Below, piece by piece: positions 34,178-43,332 of a stretch of DNA of 64,000 nt (position 1 is the stretch's first letter; each line of letters starts with the position of its first letter). Both the position numbers and the translations under genes were made by a program. Source of the DNA: Treponema pectinovorum (GTDB taxonomy: Bacteria > Spirochaetota > Spirochaetia > Treponematales > Treponemataceae); NCBI RefSeq assembly GCF_900497595.1, contig NZ_UFQO01000002.1, forward strand, positions 248,001 to 312,000, in the 5' to 3' direction. The notes under the pieces are model-generated. The model made no database searches and had not been told where the DNA came from. It was given only the letters and a program-made list of their open reading frames with translations.

Positions 34178-35460
34178 TTTTGAATTTTTTGTATGAAATT
34201 TTGCTTCCATTGATAATTGATATTTTTTTAGTCTGTGTAATTGCATTCTTTGCCGCGAGCGAAACAGCGTTTCTTTCAATAAATCGTGTTACTTTGCATC
34301 AAATGCTTAAAAAAGATGGAAATAAAAAACACAGTTCGGCAAAAAAAATCCAATTTTTAAAAAAAGATACCGCCAAACTTCTTTCTCTAATTTTAATTGG
34401 AATAAATTTTGTAACCGCTTTGACCTCTGGTATTGCGGCAACTGTTGCTATAAAAATATTTGGAGATGCAGGTTCTGCATACGCAACCTTTGTAATCGCC
34501 TTTATCTTGATAATATTTGGCGAAATTATGCCAAAAACTGTGGCTTCCGTTTATCCAGTTCAAGTTGCGGGACTTTTTGCAGGAATTTTAATAATCGTAG
34601 AAAAAATTCTTTTTCCTGTCGTATGTATTTTTTCTTCAATTACGAGTTTTATAACTCGAGTTTTAACGAAATTTGTTAAAGAAAATAAAGAGCTTATAAC
34701 TGAAGAAGAACTAAAATCTCTCATTGCCGTAGGAGAAAATGAAGGAACTCTTGAATCTAGCGAAAAGAAAATGCTTTACAGAATTTTTAATTTTACAGAT
34801 TTAACGGTTCACGACATAATGCGTCACAGAAGCCATGTTCAGTTTGTCCCGGAAAATGCATCGTTTAGTCAAATTGTAGAAATTTTTGCAGAAACTGGAT
34901 ATAGCAGACTTCCTGTTTGCCAAGAAAATTTTGAAAATGTGATAGGCGTCTTGTATTATAAAAATATCCTTTTGGCAGGCAGAGTTAGAAAAGATTCCAA
35001 AAACCTTGCAGTTCGTTGTATGCGGCCTGCACTTTTTATTCCTAAGACGATGACGGCAACAGAACTTTTGCAAAAATTCAGGCGTGAAAATGCAAATTTT
35101 GCAGTTGCTGTTGATGAAAACGGTTCTAATGTCGGGATTGTAACTATGGATGATATTATGCGGGCAGTTTTTGGGCACAGTGTTCATGTTGAGCAAAAAG
35201 AAGTTCCTCCAGAAGCTTTGATAGTGCCTGTAACTTCCAAGGAATTTTTGGTTCCTGGCGATATGCGAATTGATGATGTTAATGAACTTTTAAAACTCAA
35301 CCTAGAAAGCGACAATTACGATACTTTGGCAGGCTGGCTTTTGGAACAATTTGATTGTCTGCCAGAGGCAGGCGAAACTATCCGAAAAAATGAAATCCTC
35401 TACAAAGTAGAGGACCAAAGTCAAAGAAGAATAAAAAGTGTAAGAATCACTCTTCCTTAA
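34174..35460 (+). CDS. CNNM/CorC-type membrane protein with CBS pair (HlyC/CorC family) 2
   Basis: A 428-residue paralogue of the preceding protein: FAASETAFLSINRVTLHQML at the start, a membrane region with IFGEIMPKTVASVYP, CBS motifs (DIMRHRSHVQFVP; FAVAVDENGSNVGIVTMDDI) and the CorC C-terminal domain. The GEI(M/T)PK element typical of DUF21 is kept in both copies. AGGAGG just upstream overlaps the end of the first gene. It ends 2 bases before the convergent kinase gene. Confidence 0.9.
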   Translation: MILNFLYEILLPLIIDIFLVCVIAFFAASETAFLSINRVTLHQMLKKDGNKKHSSAKKIQFLKKDTAKLLSLILIGINFVTALTSGIAATVAIKIFGDAGSAYATFVIAFILIIFGEIMPKTVASVYPVQVAGLFAGILIIVEKILFPVVCIFSSITSFITRVLTKFVKENKELITEEELKSLIAVGENEGTLESSEKKMLYRIFNFTDLTVHDIMRHRSHVQFVPENASFSQIVEIFAETGYSRLPVCQENFENVIGVLYYKNILLAGRVRKDSKNLAVRCMRPALFIPKTMTATELLQKFRRENANFAVAVDENGSNVGIVTMDDIMRAVFGHSVHVEQKEVPPEALIVPVTSKEFLVPGDMRIDDVNELLKLNLESDNYDTLAGWLLEQFDCLPEAGETIRKNEILYKVEDQSQRRIKSVRITLP

Positions 35461-35462
35461 AA

Positions 35463-36104
35463 TTATTTGCGTGCAATATCTACTATCAATTTAGCAGTGC
35501 CTTCTACGCCTGCCGAAGAACTGTTTATCATTAAATCGTAGTTTTTTCGTTCGCCCCAAGTGTTTTCTGTAAAAGTGTTGTAGTGATTTGCTCTGCGTTT
35601 GTCTATTTGTATAACATTCTTTTTTGCAGCCATTTCTGGTTCATGATAGAGTTCTTCGATTCTTTTTAATTTGTCGTCCAAATCTCCATAGATAAAAACA
35701 TTTAACAAATCTTTTTTATTGATTTCTTGTGAATTGCTCAATATATAATCTGCACAGCGACCAACTATTACGCAGTTGCTTTTTTTTGCGAGCTCTAAAA
35801 TGATTTTTCGCTCTGCATTAAAAACTTGATCTGCCAATGGGAGTATTTGATTTCCTGCTATGCTTTGAGCAGCATTGCTTGCCGTTCCAGAATAACTTGT
35901 TCCCAAAAGAAGATTATACAAAAAGCCTGAAGAAATATTTTGTTCTGTGTTTTTAATAAAATCTGCCGAAAGTCCGCTCTCTTGTGCTGCCATATCTATA
36001 ATCTCTTTGTCATAAAAAGTATAGTCAAGCGCTTCTGCAACGAGTTTCCCAATCAATCTTCCACCAGAACCAAATTCGCGACTTATAGTTATAATTTTTT
36101 TCAT
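35463..36104 (-). CDS. Cytidylate-kinase-like P-loop protein
   Basis: A 213-residue protein of the cytidylate-kinase-like group (AAA_26). The N-terminal ITISREFGSGGRLIGKLVAEAL is the P-loop variant of this family, and IVGRCADYIL near residue 115 is also typical. It differs from true Cmk in its substrate region, so the substrate is unknown. A GGAGG ribosome site lies upstream and a TATAAT box at 36122-36127 (minus strand) gives an ordinary leader. It is convergent with the CorC pair. Confidence 0.8.
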   Translation of the reverse strand: MKKIITISREFGSGGRLIGKLVAEALDYTFYDKEIIDMAAQESGLSADFIKNTEQNISSGFLYNLLLGTSYSGTASNAAQSIAGNQILPLADQVFNAERKIILELAKKSNCVIVGRCADYILSNSQEINKKDLLNVFIYGDLDDKLKRIEELYHEPEMAAKKNVIQIDKRRANHYNTFTENTWGERKNYDLMINSSSAGVEGTAKLIVDIARK

Positions 36105-36188
36105 AATCTAGCCTCCAACAAATTATAAAAGGATTTTGTCTTTACGCTTGCGAATAAATTATAACATAAAATAAGGAATTGAGGAAAA

Positions 36189-37322
36189 TTAAAATTGTAA
36201 AAAGTTATATTTGCAACCGAATGAAATTTCAAAGGTTGAAGCAGAGGCTCCACCTTGAGAATCGTTGCTTTTTGACCAAGTTTTTTTATCGTTTGAACTA
36301 TAGGTTACACCAGAAATCGTAAATAATTTTGAATATGTAATATTTAAGTTTAAAGCAAAATCCTTTGTAAAAAAATAAGAAAAATCTTGGGAAATTTTAA
36401 AGGTTTTAAAAAAGCCTTCGCAGATATCTGTAAAATGTTTGGTTGCCCTATAAGGATGGTCATCTTGATTAAAAGTGTAGATATACGGAGCGATTTTAAA
36501 TCCAAAATTTAATGCCAAATCTTTTTTAAATGTTAACTTTGAATTAAAAATATAACCTATATCAAGCCCCATCCAAAAGGATGTTGTTTCTCGCATGTAT
36601 TCAAGAACAATCGCATTGGAAGGCATATTTCCTTTGTCGATATGAGTTGTGTTTTCATCATTCCAAGGATAATAAAAAGAGTTGCCGTTAGAATCCGTTG
36701 CGAGTTTTCCGTATGATTTCCAGCCGCCTTTTGCGGTAAATTTTATTTTTGAATATTCAAGTTCCAGATTTGGATTGATTTTTAGAGTTGATATTGGATT
36801 AAAATTCCAGCCTCCACTTATCGAAAATGAATAGTCATAATTAATGTAGTTGTCGCTTTCTGAATAATTTGTTTTATATGCTTGGTGTTCAGATAAGGTT
36901 GGACTCATTATGTTTTTCCAATCGCTATCGCTTATGATTCCGCTGGATTGAGGAATTGCCGAAGTCAATTTTATTTGCGCAAAAAGGTGTTTAAACTCTG
37001 CAGTGAATTTTGTCCCGATGAATATTTCATTTTTTATCTGCCAGTTTAAATGGCTCAATTTATTATCTGGTGTTTTTCCCGAATCTGACGATTTTTGAGG
37101 TTCATCTAAAAATACATATTCGCCAAGGTTCCCATTTTTTATGCTTAAAAAAGGTTCTATTTTTAACGAAAATTCTTTTTTTGCGGAAGAACTGCTTTTT
37201 TTTTCGGTCGTTGTTTTTTCGTTTGTGGTTGTTTGTGCATATGCGAACGTTGAAAAAAGAAAAAGAAGACAAGAGATAGAAATCAATTTAGTTATCTTTA
37301 TTTTTGTTAATTTGTATATCAT
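36189..37322 (-). CDS. Predicted outer-membrane beta-barrel protein
   Basis: A 377-residue protein with a signal peptide (ISISCLLFLFSTFAYAQ) cut near residue 30, a Ser/Thr/Lys-rich linker, then alternating strands rich in aromatic residues, ending in a terminal Phe (KYNFLQF), the usual mark of barrel insertion. No family is recognised. It is monocistronic and probably surface exposed or a porin-like protein of the spirochaete outer membrane. Confidence 0.7.
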   Translation of the reverse strand: MIYKLTKIKITKLISISCLLFLFSTFAYAQTTTNEKTTTEKKSSSSAKKEFSLKIEPFLSIKNGNLGEYVFLDEPQKSSDSGKTPDNKLSHLNWQIKNEIFIGTKFTAEFKHLFAQIKLTSAIPQSSGIISDSDWKNIMSPTLSEHQAYKTNYSESDNYINYDYSFSISGGWNFNPISTLKINPNLELEYSKIKFTAKGGWKSYGKLATDSNGNSFYYPWNDENTTHIDKGNMPSNAIVLEYMRETTSFWMGLDIGYIFNSKLTFKKDLALNFGFKIAPYIYTFNQDDHPYRATKHFTDICEGFFKTFKISQDFSYFFTKDFALNLNITYSKLFTISGVTYSSNDKKTWSKSNDSQGGASASTFEISFGCKYNFLQF

Positions 37323-37368
37323 CCGCTCTTTTTTTACATACCAACTCGAAAAATCTTAGCCCGGGGTG

Positions 37369-37424
37369 GAGGGCGGCGTAGCCGGTCCTTTGGACCAACC
37401 GTAGGGGCGCCCGGAACACCGGTT
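37369..37424. repeat. GC-rich dispersed repeat, family C, copy 2
   Basis: Shares the ordered blocks GGTGGAG, GCGTAGC, GGTCC/GGACC hairpin, GGGC and GAACACC with 23434-23510. It lies between two minus-strand genes. Confidence 0.55.
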
Positions 37425-37431
37425 TTTGTAA

Positions 37432-38178
37432 CTAAGCCAACGGGTCAACTCCAAAGATGCTTAGAAGTTGTTTGCGTGTTGCTTCCATATCTTTTGGATA
37501 AGGTGCTGTAAATGTCATAGGCTCGGTAGTTTTTGGATGTTCAATTTTTATGCTGTATGCATGGAGTGCAAGTCTGTTTAATAGGGGACGTTCTGTTAAC
37601 GTGTCTCCGTTCCATCGTTTTTTTATATCTGAAAGGCAGACTGGTTTTTGGTTTCCAGAATATAGTGGGTCGCAAACGATTGAAAGGTCTATTGAACGAA
37701 GGTGTGCTCTAATTTGATGTGTTCTTCCTGTGATTGGGCGGGCTTCTATCCAACTGTAAGGACCGCATACTCCTATAAGGCGAAATTCTGTTACCGAAGG
37801 TTTCCCAAATTTTGTATTTACGATTGTTCTATGGCGTGCATCTCCATCTGGCAATAATTTTGATTTAACTGTTTCTGTCTGCCAAAGAGGTCTTCCATTT
37901 ACTAGACAGTGGTAGATTTTTTCTACTTTGCGTTCTTCAAATTGAATTGAAAGGTTTCGATGCGATTCAGGATTTTTTGCATATATTACGCATCCAGAGG
38001 TGTCTTTATCTATTCTATGGATTGCAAAAAGTTTACCAAATTCTTTTTCTGCTTCTAAATCAAGACGAGGGGCAGCTTCATCATAACGGTCTGCTGCTAT
38101 TAAAAGTCCCGAACGCTTATTTAAAACTAAAATATCTTCATCGTTGTAAATGACTGTGTAGTCTGGCGTGGTTTTCAT
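37432..38178 (-). CDS. RluA-family pseudouridine synthase
   Basis: A 248-residue synthase that converts uridine to pseudouridine in rRNA or tRNA. The catalytic motif is HRIDKDTSG at 54-62, with D57 as catalytic Asp; the GRTHQIRAHL motif is near residue 158. There is no S4 domain. Minus-strand TATAAT at 38186-38191 lies 7 bases before the ATG, again suggesting a leaderless mRNA. The exact target site cannot be told. Confidence 0.9.
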   Translation of the reverse strand: MKTTPDYTVIYNDEDILVLNKRSGLLIAADRYDEAAPRLDLEAEKEFGKLFAIHRIDKDTSGCVIYAKNPESHRNLSIQFEERKVEKIYHCLVNGRPLWQTETVKSKLLPDGDARHRTIVNTKFGKPSVTEFRLIGVCGPYSWIEARPITGRTHQIRAHLRSIDLSIVCDPLYSGNQKPVCLSDIKKRWNGDTLTERPLLNRLALHAYSIKIEHPKTTEPMTFTAPYPKDMEATRKQLLSIFGVDPLA

Positions 38179-38411
38179 AATGCGGATTATAACATAAGTA
38201 AAAAAAATACTGAATAAACGAGCTTTTAGTTGAAAACGCGGATTAGAATTTTTATGATTTCAAATTTTCGATTAAAATTTTGAGATGAGAAATCGACTTG
38301 TTTTGTTAAAATTTTTCATTCAAAAATTGACATAAAAAGCCAATCGTTTTTTGAAAATTTACAGATTTACGCTTTATAGAATAACGCAAATTTTTCTGAT
38401 AGAATTTGTTT

Positions 38412-40082
38412 ATGGATTTTGATTCGCCTTATTTAACCAAACAGATAATCGCATACATTGGAAACAAACGAAAATTGCTTTCTTTAATTTATAAGGCGTT
38501 AGAAGAATCTGGAATTGATTTTTCAAAACAACTGAAATTTGCAGATTTATTCAGCGGAAGTGCAGTTGTAAGCAGATTTGCAAAATTTTTGGGATTTGAA
38601 GTTCATTGCAACGACTGGGAACCTTATGCAAAAATCATTGCAGAAGGCTGTGTAAAAGCGGACAAAAAATCACTTAAAAATTTTTTTAATACCGATGAAG
38701 AGTTTTTATCTTTTCTTAATAAAATGAATTCTCTTCCTTGCCCACAGGATAAAGACTGTTACATCGCAAAATATTACGCTCCAAAAAGCGATGATATCCT
38801 GGAAGCGGATTATAAGACCGAGCGTCTTTTTTATACGCGACAAAATGCACTTGCCATAGATAAAATTCGAAATCATATCGAAAAAGAATTTCCTGAAACC
38901 TCTCCAAAAAATGAGGTTTTGCGCAACGTTCTGATTGCAAATTTATTGTACGAGGCGGCAACTCATACAAATACGAGCGGAGTTTTTAAGGCTTTTCATA
39001 AAGAATTTGGCGGTCATGGGAAAGATGCTCTAAAGCGAATTTTATCGCCTATAAAATTGAATCTGCCAGAATTGATTGACGGCAAGGCTCCAGTTTTTGT
39101 GTATAACGAAGACGCAAATTGCTTGGTCAAAAAACTTCCAAAAATGGATGTCGTTTATTTAGACCCTCCATATAACCAACACCAATACGGGAGCAACTAT
39201 CACATTTTAAATACGATTGCATGTTGGGATAAAATTCCAGAACCTCTTGAACTTAACGAGAAAGGTGTTTTAAAAAATAAAGCAGGGATTCGCTCCGATT
39301 GGATAAAAACTCGCTCAAAATATTGCTATAAGGACACAGCCGTGGCAGCATTCAGCGAGCTGATTAAAAACATAAATGCAGATTTAATTTTGATAAGTTA
39401 CAGTTCCGACGGAATAATTCCATTTGAGCAGATGAAAAAAATCGCTTTGGAAAGGGGTTATGTTTCAATCGTAACCAGCACTTATACTACATATCGCGGT
39501 GGCAAACAGAGCAACAGCCGTGTTAATGCGGATATAGAATTCATACTCGTAATAGACACACAACGAAAAGCTTTAAAAGAATGTGAAGAAAAAATCGACA
39601 GGATAATTTTAGAAAAAAAAGTTTTAATGCTTTTAAAGCGAAGATTTTATCGACACCGTTTGGAAAGAGAATTCGACAGTTTTACAGATGAAAAAGCGAT
39701 TTTAAAATTAGGAAATAAAAAAATTGAATTTCCATGTAAAGATAAATTTACGCTTGGAATTCCAGAAAATTTTTATTCATTTAATAGCGATAAACTTTTT
39801 AAAATACTTACTGTTCTTGAAAAAACGATTTGCACTACAAAAAAAGAAGAACTTGAACAACTCCTTTTGCTTTGTACAGAAAAAAATGGGAATGAAAAAA
39901 AGTATATTCGCCTTGTTCCTGCAACATTAAAAAAATTGGCACAAAAAAAATATAAGCAAATATTTTACGAAGAGTTAAAAAATATAAAAAACGCATTGGA
40001 ATCAAGACCAGACTTGTATTCTTTTATAGAACCAAAAATTTTAGAAATAAAAACTATTGCAGAAATTCGATTTAATACTTGA
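38412..40082 (+). CDS. D12-class adenine-specific DNA methyltransferase with C-terminal extension
   Basis: A 556-residue methyltransferase of the Dam/D12 (alpha) class. AdoMet motifs are AYIGNKRKL at 14-22 and DLFSGSAVV at 45-53; the catalytic motif is DPPY at 251-254, followed by NQHQYGSNYH. Residues about 390-556 are a lysine-rich helical extension without a recognised nuclease motif. No restriction gene is adjacent. A TAGAAT box at 38400-38405 sits 6 bases before the ATG, so the mRNA may be leaderless. Orphan methylation, or half of a fused restriction-modification enzyme, are both possible. Confidence 0.85.
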   Translation: MDFDSPYLTKQIIAYIGNKRKLLSLIYKALEESGIDFSKQLKFADLFSGSAVVSRFAKFLGFEVHCNDWEPYAKIIAEGCVKADKKSLKNFFNTDEEFLSFLNKMNSLPCPQDKDCYIAKYYAPKSDDILEADYKTERLFYTRQNALAIDKIRNHIEKEFPETSPKNEVLRNVLIANLLYEAATHTNTSGVFKAFHKEFGGHGKDALKRILSPIKLNLPELIDGKAPVFVYNEDANCLVKKLPKMDVVYLDPPYNQHQYGSNYHILNTIACWDKIPEPLELNEKGVLKNKAGIRSDWIKTRSKYCYKDTAVAAFSELIKNINADLILISYSSDGIIPFEQMKKIALERGYVSIVTSTYTTYRGGKQSNSRVNADIEFILVIDTQRKALKECEEKIDRIILEKKVLMLLKRRFYRHRLEREFDSFTDEKAILKLGNKKIEFPCKDKFTLGIPENFYSFNSDKLFKILTVLEKTICTTKKEELEQLLLLCTEKNGNEKKYIRLVPATLKKLAQKKYKQIFYEELKNIKNALESRPDLYSFIEPKILEIKTIAEIRFNT

Positions 40083-40102
40083 ACCGTGCTAAAATATTTT
40101 GC

Positions 40103-41668
40103 ATGTACAAAAATCCTATCATTCTATGTGATTATTCCGATCCTGATGTCATTAGAGTTGGCGAAGACTTTTTTTTAGTTGCTTCTAGTTTTAATTTTAC
40201 TCCAGGACTTCCTATTTTAACCTCTAAAAATTTGGTTGACTGGAAACTCGTTAATTATGCTGTGGAAAATATCCCGATTGCTCGCTATAAATATCCTCAA
40301 AATGCAGAAGGAATTTGGGCACCGTCTTTTGCGTATCACGATGGAATGTATTATATTACTGTAGGGTTCCCAGACGAAGGAATTTATATCACTCAAACAG
40401 AAAATATTTTGGGGAAGTGGTCGCCTTTAAAAGAGATTTTTCATGCAAAAGGTTTTATAGATCCTTGTTTATTTTGGGATGAAGATGGAAAAGCTTATAT
40501 TGTTCACGCTTATGCAAGGAGCCGATGTGGTTTTAACAGCAAGATAGGAATTTTGGATTTTGATGATAAAAATTTGGTTTGTACTGGTGAAGACCGTTTT
40601 ATTTTTGATGGAACAAAAACTCAACCTACAATCGAAGGGCCAAAAGTTTATAAGCGAAACGGATATTATTATATTTTTGCTCCAGCAGGTGGAGTTACAG
40701 ACGGATGGCAAACTGTATTGCGCTCTAAAAATATAGAAGGCCCTTATGAAGAAAAAATTGTCTTAGAACAAGGCTCTACAGAGATAAATGGTCCTCACCA
40801 AGGTGCTTTGGTTACAACTGCACTAGGCGAAGACTGGTTTATTCATTTTCAAGAGCGGGGAATTTACGGCAGAGTTGTAAATCTTGAACCTGTTGCTTGG
40901 CGAAATAATTGGCCTTTGGTTGGGTCTTCCGTAAAAACAGGAGTATGGCCGGGCGAGCCTGTTGAAAAATATCTATATCCAAAAGTTAAAAAATCTAAAT
41001 TATTTGATTCAAATATAACGATAAAAAATGTGCGTGCGTTTGAAGGAGCATCTTTGGAATGGCAATGGAATGGCAATCATGATGACAGTTTTGCAACTCA
41101 GGTTGGACCACAAAATAAAGCTGCTGAATCATTTAGATTGAATGTGCTCAATGTATCTTCGCAGTTTCAGAATGGCTTTCCAGTTTTATGGAATTCTTCA
41201 AATGTACTTTCTCAAAAAATAAAATATGAAAGTTTTTATTTTACGGCTAGTGCAGTTTTAAAAGAACTTCCGCAAAAATGTCGTGCTGGAATGATTTTTG
41301 CAGGAGAAGAATACGCTTCTGTTGCAGTAGAAAGAACTTTTAACGGTTTTGACCTTGTGTATATAGAGTCACAAAATAAAGAACTTACAGATGAAGTCCG
41401 CACAGAAAAAGAGAAAATACGAATACCGATAAAACTTTCGAAAGCAAATCAAACTGTAAAGTTTAGAATGGATTTTATACCTTTTAGCATTTATGCAGGA
41501 GCAGTTCAGTTTAGCGTTGAATCTGGAGTATTTTTTAAAACTTTTAAATGGAAAAGCGAATATTTTGGCACGGAAAACGCACATTGGGTTGGTGGCAGAT
41601 TTGGGCTTTACGCAGTTGGCGATGTTTTTGGTAATGTGCTTTTTTATGATGTAAAAGTTAGGCATTAA
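40103..41668 (+). CDS. Glycoside hydrolase family 43 (xylosidase/arabinofuranosidase type)
   Basis: A 521-residue enzyme with the five-bladed GH43 domain (residues about 1-310). Catalytic residues are D13 (SDPD), D120 (GFIDPCLFWDED) and E178 (PTIEGPKV). The C-terminal 200 residues look like the beta-sandwich found in beta-xylosidases. It has no signal peptide, so it is probably cytoplasmic and acts on imported oligosaccharides. There is no ribosome site; TAAAAT at 40090-40095 lies 7 bases before the ATG. A TTG start at 40079, overlapping the methyltransferase stop, is less likely. Confidence 0.9.
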   Translation: MYKNPIILCDYSDPDVIRVGEDFFLVASSFNFTPGLPILTSKNLVDWKLVNYAVENIPIARYKYPQNAEGIWAPSFAYHDGMYYITVGFPDEGIYITQTENILGKWSPLKEIFHAKGFIDPCLFWDEDGKAYIVHAYARSRCGFNSKIGILDFDDKNLVCTGEDRFIFDGTKTQPTIEGPKVYKRNGYYYIFAPAGGVTDGWQTVLRSKNIEGPYEEKIVLEQGSTEINGPHQGALVTTALGEDWFIHFQERGIYGRVVNLEPVAWRNNWPLVGSSVKTGVWPGEPVEKYLYPKVKKSKLFDSNITIKNVRAFEGASLEWQWNGNHDDSFATQVGPQNKAAESFRLNVLNVSSQFQNGFPVLWNSSNVLSQKIKYESFYFTASAVLKELPQKCRAGMIFAGEEYASVAVERTFNGFDLVYIESQNKELTDEVRTEKEKIRIPIKLSKANQTVKFRMDFIPFSIYAGAVQFSVESGVFFKTFKWKSEYFGTENAHWVGGRFGLYAVGDVFGNVLFYDVKVRH

Positions 41669-41670
41669 AT

Positions 41671-41729
41671 CGACTAATCATCGGTAGTTTTAGTTGTACG
41701 AACTTGTAGCAAAACTATTCAGTTAGTCG
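41671..41729. terminator. Bidirectional terminator structure between GH43 and oppF
   Basis: CGACTAA (41671-41677) pairs with TTAGTCG (41723-41729); inside, GTAGTTTT pairs with AAAACTAT. It lies between convergent genes and includes the oppF stop codon. Confidence 0.5.
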
Positions 41730-42547
41730 TTTGAATCTAATAATCCAGCAGCAAATAAAAGCGATTTTGTGTAACTTTGTTCTGGATTTTCTAAAAGTTC
41801 GTCCGTAGTTTTTTCTTCAATTATTTTGCCTCTGTACATTACTCCAATTCTGTCGGCCATATATGCAACAACATTTAGATTGTGGCTTATAAAAATATAT
41901 GTGAGATTTAATGATTTTTGCATGGATTTTAACAAGTTTAATATTTGAGATTGAATTAAAACGTCCAACGCGCTCACGCATTCATCGCAGATTACAAATT
42001 CGGGTTTTAAAATCATTGCAGCTGCTATTGCAACTCTTTGCCTTTGCCCGCCAGAAAGTTGTGATGGATATTTTTCAAGACAGTCTGGTGGAAGCCCGAC
42101 CAGCGTTCTCATTTCGTTTACAAGACCGAGCCGTTCTTTTTTTGATTTTGCGATTTTATGAATTATCAAAGGTTCTTCAATTATTGAAGCGATTTTCATT
42201 TTTGGGTTTAGTGATGAAGATGAATCCTGAAAAATTATCTGACATTTTTTTCTGAATTCTTTTATCTTCTTTGAAGTTTGCAACCTTTTTTTTTGAAAAA
42301 GATTTTTTGAATTTTCTTTTTTATCAAAAATCTTTTGTCCGTCAAAAATTATTTCCCCCGAATCTGCATTTTGAATTGCGCATATCAAACTGCTCAAAGT
42401 TGATTTTCCAGACCCCGACTCTCCAACCAAACCGTAACATTCGCCGCGTTTTACAGAGAGATTTATTCCATCAACAGCTTTTATTGTGGAATTTTTTGTT
42501 TTAAAAGATTTATGCAGATTTTTGCATTCCAGGATTGTTTCGGTCAA
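41723..42547 (-). CDS. oppF: ABC transporter ATPase, OppF/DppF type
   Basis: A 274-residue ATPase. Walker A GESGSGKST, signature LSGGQRQRVAIA and Walker B FVICDECVSAL are all seen. The C-terminus ends with the oligopeptide/dipeptide region (QSYTKSLLFAAG). It is the last gene of the opp-like cluster, overlapping oppD by 4 bases. The substrate may be peptides, nickel or small glycosides; the sequence does not decide. Confidence 0.92.
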   Translation of the reverse strand: MTETILECKNLHKSFKTKNSTIKAVDGINLSVKRGECYGLVGESGSGKSTLSSLICAIQNADSGEIIFDGQKIFDKKENSKNLFQKKRLQTSKKIKEFRKKCQIIFQDSSSSLNPKMKIASIIEEPLIIHKIAKSKKERLGLVNEMRTLVGLPPDCLEKYPSQLSGGQRQRVAIAAAMILKPEFVICDECVSALDVLIQSQILNLLKSMQKSLNLTYIFISHNLNVVAYMADRIGVMYRGKIIEEKTTDELLENPEQSYTKSLLFAAGLLDSND

Positions 42548-43329
42548 TTTATTATCTCCTGTTCAAAATATAGCGGGAGTTTTTTATTGCGATTTTTTGC
42601 ATTTGGAATCGAATTTAAAAGTGCCTGCGTGTAAGGATGTTCTGGCGAAGAAAAAATCTTTTCGATTGAGCCTTGTTCTACGATTTGTCCTTTGTACATT
42701 ATGTAAATACGCTCGCAGATTTTTTTTACGACAGAAAAATCGTGAGTTATCAAAAGAAGCGCCGTGTTGAACTGCTGTTTTAAATCGCAAAAAATTTTTA
42801 AAATTTCATTTTGTGTGGAAATGTCGAGGGCGGTAGTCGGTTCGTCTGCAATTAAAAGTTCAGGATTTGTCATCAAGGCACTTGCAATCATAACCCTTTG
42901 CCTCATTCCGCCAGAAAGTTCATACGGATAGCTGTTTAAAATTCTATCCGTGTCTAAAAGGCCGGTCATTTTTGCAAGTTCTCTCGCTTTTTTTTCTGCC
43001 ATAGAACGTTCTGTGCCTGCAACCAGTGCGGATTCTTCAATCTGTTTTTTTATTTTTATAAGCGGATTCAGGCTTGTCATTGGTTCTTGAAATATTATCG
43101 ATTTGTTTTTGCCAGAAAAATCTATTGTGCCTGCGGTTATTTTTGCGCTTTCTGGGAGAAGGTTCATTATGCTTAACGCGGTCATCGATTTGCCAGAGCC
43201 GGACTCCCCGACGAGTGCCACAAATTCACCTTTTTTAACTTCTAAATTTATGCCTTTTAATGCCTGAAAAGTTTTTTGCTTTGATGAGAATTCAACTTTT
43301 AAATTTCTTATCTTTAATAAATCTTCCAT
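42544..43329 (-). CDS. oppD: ABC transporter ATPase, OppD/DppD type
   Basis: A 261-residue ATPase with Walker A GESGSGKSM, signature LSGGMRQRVMIA, Walker B LLIADEPTTALD and the C-terminal EHPYTQALLNSIP region of peptide-type ATPases. The length is short for OppD (about 330), as the C-terminal extension is reduced. It is 3 bases from the permease gene. Confidence 0.92.
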   Translation of the reverse strand: MEDLLKIRNLKVEFSSKQKTFQALKGINLEVKKGEFVALVGESGSGKSMTALSIMNLLPESAKITAGTIDFSGKNKSIIFQEPMTSLNPLIKIKKQIEESALVAGTERSMAEKKARELAKMTGLLDTDRILNSYPYELSGGMRQRVMIASALMTNPELLIADEPTTALDISTQNEILKIFCDLKQQFNTALLLITHDFSVVKKICERIYIMYKGQIVEQGSIEKIFSSPEHPYTQALLNSIPNAKNRNKKLPLYFEQEIIN

Positions 43330-43332
43330 AAT

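Noticed and set aside
40079-40102. TTG start for the GH43 gene overlapping the methyltransferase stop
   Set aside because: No ribosome site, the extra eight residues are not part of the GH43 N-terminus, and they cover the -10-like box.
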